A stretch of DNA of 29,018 bases. Source: Methylophilaceae bacterium (lineage in GTDB: Bacteria; Pseudomonadota; Gammaproteobacteria; Burkholderiales; Methylophilaceae). This document shows, in pieces, positions 23,002 to 29,018 of the stretch. Within the stretch, counting starts at the first letter, position 1. Every line of letters starts with the position of its first letter. The position numbers were made by a program, and so were the translations under genes. Under the pieces are notes generated by a model. That model worked only from the letters and a program-made list of their open reading frames with translations. It was not told the DNA's origin and ran no database searches. The stretch spans positions 2,284-31,301 of the forward strand of contig DOEL01000018.1 in the NCBI GenBank assembly GCA_003533095.1. The letters run 5' to 3'.

Positions 23002-25671
23002 TTAGTCTAAAGTACCATGACATTGCTTAAACTTTTTATTACTTCCGCATGGGCATGGATCGTTTCTGCCAACTTTAGGAAAAGTATTTTTTGCATCATC
23101 TTTCTTTCTGGTTGATTTTTTAACCTCATCTTTATTTTTTTCATCAATCTCATTGACTTCGGCCTCATTCTTAATTTTTACAACCATAGTAATGCGAGTA
23201 ACCTCAGTCTTAACGGTATCAAGGAGATACCCAAATAACTCAAAAGCCTCTTTTTTATACTCTTGCTTAGGATTTTTTTGAGCATAAGATCGAAGATGTA
23301 TCCCCTGTCTTAAATGATCGAGTGACGATAAATGCTCTCTCCAATGATGATCAATACTTTGTAGCATCACCGTTTTTTCAAAATGCCTAATAATATCCTT
23401 GCCCACTAATGATTCTTTTTCTTGATATTGTTTATTCGCAATGCTAATCACTCTCTCATAAATATCTTCTATGGCAATTTGAGGTTCTTTTTCAACCCAC
23501 GTCTTAATGGAAACACTCAAACCATAATCGGAAAATAAAATTTTCTCTAAAGATGGAATGTCCCACATATCTTCCATGCTGCCTGGGGGAATATGAGCTT
23601 GCGAGAGATCACGAAGGACATCTTCTCTCATTGCTGCAATGGTTTCTGCCGTTTGTTCAGAATCAAGCAATTCATTTCTTTGTTCGTAAATTACTTTTCT
23701 TTGATCATTTGCAACATCATCGTATTCAAGCAACTGCTTTCTAATATCAAAATTACGCCCTTCGACTTTTCGTTGCGCATTTTCGATAGCTTTTGTTACC
23801 CAAGAATGCTCAATCGCTTCGCCCTCTGGCATTTTTAGCTTTTCCATAATGACTGAAACGCGATCAGAGGCAAATATTCTTAATAATGAGTCTTCTAGAG
23901 ATAAATAGAATCGACTAGATCCTGGATCACCTTGTCTTCCTGCGCGTCCTCTGAGTTGATTGTCTACACGCCTTGATTCGTGCCTTTCAGTACCAATAAT
24001 ATGAAGTCCGCCTGCTTTGACTACTAGGCTATTTTGTTCTTTCCAAGCTTCTTTGAGCGCCTGAATTTCTTTTTCTTTTTTACTTTCGGTTAATTTTTCG
24101 TTTAACTTAATCTCATGAATATCAGCTTCAATACTTCCCCCAAGGACAATATCTGTTCCGCGACCTGCCATATTTGTTGCAATAGTAATCATGCCTGGAC
24201 GGCCTGCTTGCGCAATAATATGTGCTTCTTTTTCATGATGCTTCGCATTCAATACTTGATGCTTTAATTTTGCTTTTGTAAGTAATGCTGAAATAAGCTC
24301 TGAATTTTCAATTGAAGTCGTACCTACTAACACAGGTTGATCAATTTTCTGACATGATTTGATATCCTCAATGACCGCAGCATATCGCTCTTGCGAAGTG
24401 CGATAAACTTTATCCATCATGTCTTTTCTTTGTGTCGTTCGGTGAGGGGGAATAATAATAGTTTCTAAGCCGTAAATTTGACTGAATTCATAAGCTTCTG
24501 TATCAGCTGTACCTGTCATCCCAGATAGTTTTTGATACATCCTAAAATAATTTTGGAATGTAATAGAAGCAAGCGTTTGATTTTCTTTTTGAATTTCAAC
24601 ACCTTCTTTAGCTTCAACAGCCTGATGAATGCCTTCTGACCATCTGCGACCTGGCATCATTCTTCCAGTAAATTCATCAACAATAATAATGCTGTTATCT
24701 CGCACAACATAATGCTGATCTTTATTGAATAGATTTCTTGCTTTTAAAGAAGCATTAATGTGATGCACAAGTGAAATATTCATTGCATCATATAAACTCG
24801 ATTGTTCAGATAACAATCCTTCTTTAATTAATAACTTCTCTACATTTTCATGGCCGCTTTCTGAAAGAATTACTTGATGTGCTTTTTCATCCACCCAGTA
24901 ATCACCATTTTCTTCTTCAGTTTTTTGTCGTGAAAGCTTGGCTACGACTAGATTGATCTTAGTGTAAAGATCAACATTATCCTCAGCTTGTCCTGAAATA
25001 ATAAGGGGCGTCCTTGCCTCGTCAATTAATATCGAGTCAACTTCATCAACTAAACCATAATGCAATTTACGCTGAACACGCTCTTCTTTGGAGAAGATCA
25101 TGTTATCTCTTAAATAATCAAATCCAAATTCATTGTTCGTGCCATAGGTGATATCCGCTTGATAGGCTTTTTTCTTTTCTTCGCTTGAGATATTGGATAA
25201 ATTAATGCCAACTTCTAAACCTAAGAATCTGTAAATCTGACCCATCCACTCAGCATCTCGTTTTGCAAGATAGTCATTAACCGTAATAACATGCACGCCT
25301 TTTCCTTCAAGAGCATTGAGGTATGAAGGTAATGTTGCAACAAGTGTCTTACCTTCCCCTGTTCGCATTTCTGAAATTTTTCCATCATGAAGTGCCATGC
25401 CACCAATGAGTTGTACATCAAAATGACGCATTTCTAATACACGTCGACTTGCTTCTCTTACGACAGCGAAAGATTCAATCAGCAAATCATCTAACTTTTG
25501 TCCTTCGTTAAGACGTTTTTTAAATTCTGAGGTTTTAGCTTTTAGAGCTGCATCGCTCAATTTTTTAATTGCTTCTTCAAGTAAATTTATTTGATGAACT
25601 TTTTTTCCATACTCTTTAAGGAGTCTATCGTTTCTGCTTCCAAATAAATTTTTAACAATGGTCTTTAACAT
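23002..25671 (-). CDS. secA: preprotein translocase ATPase SecA
   Basis: Cytosolic and membrane-associated motor that drives unfolded preproteins through SecYEG. The 889-aa protein has DEAD-like NBD1 with Walker A MRTGEGKT (K108, as in E. coli) and DEVD, and the preprotein cross-linking domain. NBD2 follows ([34 protein letters not shown]), then the helical scaffold and wing. The C-terminal zinc SEC-C tail [18 protein letters not shown] binds SecB and phospholipid in homologues. A highly charged Lys/Asp/Glu linker precedes that tail. It lies 38 bp downstream of the M23 peptidase gene and 15 bp upstream of the DUF1289 gene. No secM-like regulator or clear Shine-Dalgarno precedes it. Confidence 0.98.
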   Translation of the reverse strand: MLKTIVKNLFGSRNDRLLKEYGKKVHQINLLEEAIKKLSDAALKAKTSEFKKRLNEGQKLDDLLIESFAVVREASRRVLEMRHFDVQLIGGMALHDGKISEMRTGEGKTLVATLPSYLNALEGKGVHVITVNDYLAKRDAEWMGQIYRFLGLEVGINLSNISSEEKKKAYQADITYGTNNEFGFDYLRDNMIFSKEERVQRKLHYGLVDEVDSILIDEARTPLIISGQAEDNVDLYTKINLVVAKLSRQKTEEENGDYWVDEKAHQVILSESGHENVEKLLIKEGLLSEQSSLYDAMNISLVHHINASLKARNLFNKDQHYVVRDNSIIIVDEFTGRMMPGRRWSEGIHQAVEAKEGVEIQKENQTLASITFQNYFRMYQKLSGMTGTADTEAYEFSQIYGLETIIIPPHRTTQRKDMMDKVYRTSQERYAAVIEDIKSCQKIDQPVLVGTTSIENSELISALLTKAKLKHQVLNAKHHEKEAHIIAQAGRPGMITIATNMAGRGTDIVLGGSIEADIHEIKLNEKLTESKKEKEIQALKEAWKEQNSLVVKAGGLHIIGTERHESRRVDNQLRGRAGRQGDPGSSRFYLSLEDSLLRIFASDRVSVIMEKLKMPEGEAIEHSWVTKAIENAQRKVEGRNFDIRKQLLEYDDVANDQRKVIYEQRNELLDSEQTAETIAAMREDVLRDLSQAHIPPGSMEDMWDIPSLEKILFSDYGLSVSIKTWVEKEPQIAIEDIYERVISIANKQYQEKESLVGKDIIRHFEKTVMLQSIDHHWREHLSSLDHLRQGIHLRSYAQKNPKQEYKKEAFELFGYLLDTVKTEVTRITMVVKIKNEAEVNEIDEKNKDEVKKSTRKKDDAKNTFPKVGRNDPCPCGSNKKFKQCHGTLD

Positions 25672-25709
25672 AATGTGAATATTCTTAATATCGAGATAAT
25701 TTGAAATAA

Positions 25710-26600
25710 TTAAAATTGAAGGTACTTGCGAGGATCTAGAGATTCGCCATTCATTCTGATTTCATAATGAAGATGTGGTCCTGTTGATCTTCCAGTATTA
25801 CCTACCAGCGCTATAACCTGATTCTTCTTAATGCGATCGCCCTCTTTAACTAATAATTTAGATGCATGAGCATATCGAGTTTCAAGTCCAGAACCATGAG
25901 AAATACGAACCACATTGCCATATTCAGGAGTTACTTCGGCTGCTATCACAATGCCTGCTGCAGTTGCTTTAATAGGTTGGCCAACATCTGCACTAAAATC
26001 TAAACCTTCATGAAAGGCTCTTACTCCTAAAAAAGGGTCTACCCTCCAACCATAGCTTGATGAATTGAAAGGCACATTTACAGGGGAAGCATTGGGGAGA
26101 GTATCTTTAAAAACGCTTTGTTTAAGATAAATAGCCTCTAAATTGTTGTAGTACTCTTCATGTTTTTCAATATCAAGCGTTAGCTTATCAATAAATGATT
26201 GAAGTTCAGTCTCTGACAAATTTTTTTCGGGGACGAAAGGACCGCCCTGACCAGATGATTTTATGGGTGCTGGTTTAGGGATCTTCTCATTTGTTTTTAA
26301 TTTCTCTTTAGCAAAATCTTGAAGTCTCTGAGATTGATTATCAATACGAATTAATCGAGCTTGAAGTTCACCAATTTGCGCTGCATAAATATCTAAATTC
26401 TTCTGAAAACTCCCCAAGTTAAGGTCAAGTTTAAGATTAATTAATGATTTTTTTTCTTCATCGGCGCCGTTATATTTCGAATCAATCCAGTTAATACCCT
26501 GAATAAACGCAATAAAAAGTAAAAAGATTATGGCAACAAAAGTTACTAAATGGATACTTTTTGGCTTTGATGTGCTATTTGTTACAAAGATAATTCGCAT
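25710..26600 (-). CDS. membrane-anchored M23 (LytM-type) peptidase
   Basis: Envelope metallopeptidase that probably cuts peptidoglycan cross-bridges or regulates amidases. The 296-aa protein has one N-terminal membrane anchor (about 17-38) and a coiled-coil region (about 45-165). The C-terminal LytM domain carries the zinc ligands H197 and D201 ([10 protein letters not shown]) and H278 of the HLHYE motif, with the catalytic histidines H245 (YAH) and H276. All catalytic positions are intact, so it should be an active enzyme, unlike EnvC/NlpD-type activators. The arrangement divergent dciA, M23 peptidase, secA is common in betaproteobacteria. It shares a 42-bp divergent gap with dciA, where the two candidate -10 boxes overlap. 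Confidence 0.92.
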   Translation of the reverse strand: MRIIFVTNSTSKPKSIHLVTFVAIIFLLFIAFIQGINWIDSKYNGADEEKKSLINLKLDLNLGSFQKNLDIYAAQIGELQARLIRIDNQSQRLQDFAKEKLKTNEKIPKPAPIKSSGQGGPFVPEKNLSETELQSFIDKLTLDIEKHEEYYNNLEAIYLKQSVFKDTLPNASPVNVPFNSSSYGWRVDPFLGVRAFHEGLDFSADVGQPIKATAAGIVIAAEVTPEYGNVVRISHGSGLETRYAHASKLLVKEGDRIKKNQVIALVGNTGRSTGPHLHYEIRMNGESLDPRKYLQF

Positions 26601-26628
26601 TGAAGTCTAAAACTTAGCTTAAATAATA

Positions 26629-26638
26629 GATAATTATA
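26629..26638. promoter_or_regulatory. overlapping divergent -10 boxes for dciA and the M23-secA unit
   Basis: Plus strand GATAAT (26629-26634) ends 8 bp before the dciA ATG. Minus strand TATAAT (26638-26633) points to the M23 gene with a leader of about 26 nt. The two hexamers share two bases. No clear -35 elements are seen. Confidence 0.4.
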
Positions 26639-26642
26639 ACTT

Positions 26643-27086
26643 ATGAAGCCCGTCAACAAGCTCTTGGAAAGTGAAGTATTTTCCCTAATTAGAGAGAAAA
26701 ATCGCTCTATTTCTAGCTATCAAAAGCTATGGTCTAGCAAGGTCCCAAGTAAATTAGCCCCTTTATCTCATGTTGGCGGGATTCGAGACGATATTTTGAC
26801 TATTTATGTTAAGAATAGCGGTATTGCGAGCAAATTAAAATTTATTGAATCTACCCTTCTCAAGGACTTAAATGATGGTATTCAAAAAGAAATTCCTTAT
26901 GCCAATCCCATTAAATCGCTAAAAATTAAATTAATGATTCAAAATTCTAAAGAGGCATCTACTCAATCTAAAAGTTTTCCTAATCAGGCTAAATTAGCTT
27001 TCAAAAATCTCCTTAGCAGTCTTGAGGACTCTCCTCTAAGACAAAGCCTTATTAAACTGATTAAACACCATGCAAATACTGACTGA
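26643..27086 (+). CDS. dciA: DciA (DUF721) replicative helicase loader-type protein
   Basis: The DUF721/DciA family acts in loading the DnaB helicase in bacteria lacking phage-type DnaC or DnaI. The 147-aa protein has the KH-like core: an N-terminal helix (VFSLIREKNRSISSYQKLWSSKVP), then LSHVGGIRDDILTIYVKNSGIASKLKFIESTLL, which is the typical DUF721 pattern of a beta strand carrying hydrophobics and a following helix. The C-terminal ~45 residues are polar and Lys/Ser-rich. Divergent from M23-secA, its usual neighbour. It overlaps tauE by 17 bp. No Shine-Dalgarno is seen, but a -10-like GATAAT lies 8 bp before the ATG, consistent with leaderless initiation. Confidence 0.82.
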   Translation: MKPVNKLLESEVFSLIREKNRSISSYQKLWSSKVPSKLAPLSHVGGIRDDILTIYVKNSGIASKLKFIESTLLKDLNDGIQKEIPYANPIKSLKIKLMIQNSKEASTQSKSFPNQAKLAFKNLLSSLEDSPLRQSLIKLIKHHANTD

Positions 27087-27873
27087 AGCCCTCATATTCA
27101 TTATTGCTGGAAGCATTGTTGGAACATTATCTGGACTTCTTGGTGTTGGTGGCGGCCTTATTATTGTTCCTCTCCTGGCTTATGTCTTAATTCATCTTCA
27201 TGAAGTTGCTTTTGATCAAGCAATGCTTATGGCGATTGGAACTTCTCTCGCTTCTATTATTTTTACAGGGGGAGTATCGAGTTTTTTTCATACAAAACAG
27301 AACAATATGAATTGGTCAATAGCGACACATTACATCCCTGGCGTTTTTTTCGGTTCTTTGGCTATAGCTTTTATCATCCCTTATTTAAATATTGCATTTA
27401 TTAAGCATGCTTTTATTGTCTATACTTTCCTTGCCGCATATGAAATATTTAAGTCGCCTAAAATCAAAAGCTCAGTTGAATTGCCATCATTTACTTTTTC
27501 TAATCTTTATGGATTCACAATAGGCTCTATTTCCACCCTTATTGGAATTGGCGGGGGGACTATGTTTGTACCTTATTTTATTTATCATAAAGTTAACCCT
27601 AGACTCGCTGTCGGACTTTCAAGTTCGCTCGGAGTGTTTATTGGACTAGGCGCTTCATTTGGATTTATTAAAAATGGCTTGTATCTAGAACAACTACCTC
27701 CATTGAGTATCGGCTATATCTATTTACCAGGACTTATATTTCTGACTGCTTCGAGTCTTATTTTTGTAAGGCTCGCAACAAAATGGATACATCAAATTTC
27801 TATTTCATCATTAAAAAAATTATTTGCTTGCCTATTAATTTTAATAGGCTTGTCAATGCTTTTTACAGGCTAA
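27070..27873 (+). CDS. TauE/SafE-family membrane permease
   Basis: Integral membrane protein of the TauE/SafE (DUF81) family, 267 aa with about eight helices. The two homologous halves each begin with the family signature: SGLLGVGGGLIIVPLL (residues 21-36) and LIGIGGGTMFVPYF (about 157-170). Characterised members export sulfite, sulfoacetate or other small sulfonates, but the substrate here is not known. ATG 27070 lies inside dciA (17-bp overlap); later ATGs would remove the first signature helix, so this start is preferred. A perfect 20-bp palindrome falls in its last codons. No terminator is evident before hppA. Confidence 0.88.
   Translation: MQILTEALIFIIAGSIVGTLSGLLGVGGGLIIVPLLAYVLIHLHEVAFDQAMLMAIGTSLASIIFTGGVSSFFHTKQNNMNWSIATHYIPGVFFGSLAIAFIIPYLNIAFIKHAFIVYTFLAAYEIFKSPKIKSSVELPSFTFSNLYGFTIGSISTLIGIGGGTMFVPYFIYHKVNPRLAVGLSSSLGVFIGLGASFGFIKNGLYLEQLPPLSIGYIYLPGLIFLTASSLIFVRLATKWIHQISISSLKKLFACLLILIGLSMLFTG
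27830..27849. repeat. 20-bp palindrome in the 3' end of the permease gene
   Basis: GCCTATTAA (27830-27838), TT, then TTAATAGGC (27841-27849) gives a perfect 9-bp stem. It is inside coding sequence (codons for CLLILIG). The next bases (TTGTCAATGC) contain no immediate T tract. Confidence 0.6.
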
Positions 27874-27917
27874 TTTGTAATTAAAATATTAAGTTTAGTA
27901 GTAACAAAGCTATTGAA

Positions 27918-27926
27918 TGTGATAAT
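27918..27926 (+). promoter_or_regulatory. candidate extended -10 promoter of hppA
   Basis: TGT followed by GATAAT (5/6) forms an extended -10. No clear -35 is seen. Transcription would start near 27933 and give a leader of about 43 nt, ending in the AGGAG ribosome-binding site at 27966-27970. Confidence 0.4.
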
Positions 27927-27975
27927 TTATTGCTTAAGTTTTTCATTTTAAGATTTCAAAAATTTAGGAGTATGT

Positions 27976-29018
27976 ATGTCAGAACTTAACCTTATTATTG
28001 GCGCGGCACTCTTAGCAATTCTTTATGGTGCGGTTATGAGCGCATGGATATTTAAACTACCAGCTGGCAATTCAAAAATGCAGGCAATCGCCCTAGCTAT
28101 TCAAGAAGGGGCTAAAGCTTATCTCGCAAGACAATATAAAGCGATATCAATTGTAGGTATTGTTTTAACAATTCTGATTGGAATGTTTATTTCAAAAGAT
28201 ACAGCATTAGGCTTTGTCATTGGCGCACTTCTTTCTGGTGCCTGCGGATTTATTGGCATGAATGTATCTGTCAAAGCAAACGTGAGAACTGCTCAAGCTG
28301 CTACAAAAGGGATTGTGCCAGCACTTGATGTAGCCTTCAAAGGTGGTGCTATTACAGGACTATTAGTGGTCGGGCTTGGTCTTCTTGGTGTGACAGGTTT
28401 TTATATGTATTTAGGTGGCGCTGAAGCTACTAATTTAAATCCTCTTATCGGACTCGCTTTTGGTTCCTCACTTATTTCAATTTTTGCTCGTTTAGGCGGT
28501 GGTATCTTCACTAAGGGTGCTGACGTAGGTGCTGATTTAGTGGGTAAAGTAGAAGCAGGCATTCCGGAAGATGACCCAAGAAATCCAGCTGTAATTGCAG
28601 ATAATGTAGGGGATAACGTAGGTGACTGTGCAGGTATGGCAGCGGATTTATTCGAAACCTATGCGGTAACTTTAATTGCAACCATGGTTCTTGGTGGTCT
28701 TATGATCACTAACAATGGTGCAAGTGGCATTATCTATCCTCTCTTATTAGGTGCAGCATCTATTGTGACATCGATTGTGGGATGTTTCTTTGTAAGAGCA
28801 ACCCCTAAAATGAAAAATGTTATGCCCGCTTTATATAAAGGCCTCATTGTAGCAGGTGGGCTTTCACTTGTTGCTTTCTACTATGTTACAAATTTTGTTT
28901 TCCCTGAAGGTGTTTCAATTCAGAATATCAATGTGTCTTCAATGGCTTTATTCCAAGCATGTATTGTAGGTTTAGTCCTAACAGCAGCTTTGGTATGGAT
29001 TACAGAGTACTACACAGG
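27976..29018 (+). CDS. hppA: membrane-bound proton-translocating pyrophosphatase (3' end outside window)
   Basis: Polytopic inner-membrane enzyme that hydrolyses pyrophosphate and pumps H+ (in some subfamilies Na+). The first 347 residues are in the window and are mostly membrane helices. The PPi/Mg-binding signature is clear: [13 protein letters not shown] (G181-E193), [10 protein letters not shown] and [21 protein letters not shown] (209 onwards), which lie in the first catalytic segment. ATG 27976 is used because AGGAG lies 5 bases upstream; the ATG at 27972 runs into a stop after five codons. The residue that separates K+-dependent from K+-independent enzymes lies beyond the right edge, so the subclass cannot be read here. 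Confidence 0.95.
   Translation, partial: MSELNLIIGAALLAILYGAVMSAWIFKLPAGNSKMQAIALAIQEGAKAYLARQYKAISIVGIVLTILIGMFISKDTALGFVIGALLSGACGFIGMNVSVKANVRTAQAATKGIVPALDVAFKGGAITGLLVVGLGLLGVTGFYMYLGGAEATNLNPLIGLAFGSSLISIFARLGGGIFTKGADVGADLVGKVEAGIPEDDPRNPAVIADNVGDNVGDCAGMAADLFETYAVTLIATMVLGGLMITNNGASGIIYPLLLGAASIVTSIVGCFFVRATPKMKNVMPALYKGLIVAGGLSLVAFYYVTNFVFPEGVSIQNINVSSMALFQACIVGLVLTAALVWITEYYT

Overview
The window is an AT-rich, tightly packed stretch of bacterial core genome with no mobile elements, CRISPR arrays, rRNA or tRNA genes that I could find. Several gene orders are typical of Gammaproteobacteria and Betaproteobacteria: tgt-yajC-secD-secF, clpS-clpA, dapA-bamC, rnfABCDGE-nth, M23 peptidase-secA with divergent dciA, and pssA-leuA. 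Low GC, very short intergenic gaps and frequent 4-bp gene overlaps suggest a streamlined betaproteobacterium. My best guess is the Methylophilaceae (freshwater/marine OM43 / Methylopumilus type). That guess is inference, because no methylotrophy marker gene lies in the window.

Layout. (1) 1-2600, minus strand: pssA, leuA and a HAD-IB hydrolase cut by the left edge (phospholipid synthesis, leucine synthesis, phosphatase). (2) 2712-8300, plus: tgt (queuosine tRNA modification), yajC-secD-secF (Sec translocon accessory complex) and a CorB/CorC-type membrane protein, closed by a probable terminator. (3) 8376-10967, plus: clpS-clpA (N-end-rule proteolysis). (4) 10964-12579, minus: pyrD with a translationally coupled glutathione S-transferase-like gene. 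(5) 12626-13999, plus: a RoxA/YcfD-type ribosomal oxygenase, then a 43-residue Ala/Pro-rich lipoprotein gene with its own promoter and a strong terminator. (6) 14054-16979, minus: dapA-bamC-MBL hydrolase. (7) 17220-22823, plus: the complete rnfABCDGE ion-pumping ferredoxin:NAD oxidoreductase operon with nth. (8) 22810-26600, minus: M23 peptidase, secA and a small DUF1289 protein. (9) 26643-27873, plus: dciA (DnaB loader) and a TauE/SafE permease. (10) 27976 to the right edge, plus: hppA, a membrane proton pyrophosphatase, truncated by the window.

The genes fall into a few themes: envelope biogenesis (Sec accessory proteins, SecA, BamC, PssA, M23 peptidase), ion-coupled energy conservation (Rnf and membrane pyrophosphatase), biosynthesis (LeuA, DapA, PyrD), and RNA, ribosome or protein quality control (Tgt, RoxA, ClpAS). 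No gap over 300 bp lacks a gene. The longest non-coding stretch is the 240-bp dapA/rnfA divergent region, which carries two inverted repeats and several promoter-like elements.

I see no convincing undescribed multi-gene system. The points most worth a second look are regulatory or small-scale: -10 boxes placed so close to start codons that rnfA, dciA and pyrD could be leaderless or nearly so; overlapping divergent -10 boxes between dciA and the M23 gene; the inverted repeats upstream of rnf; a CorB-family protein lacking the usual GNN-type motif; a DUF1289 protein next to secA; and the small, apparently independently transcribed lipoprotein.
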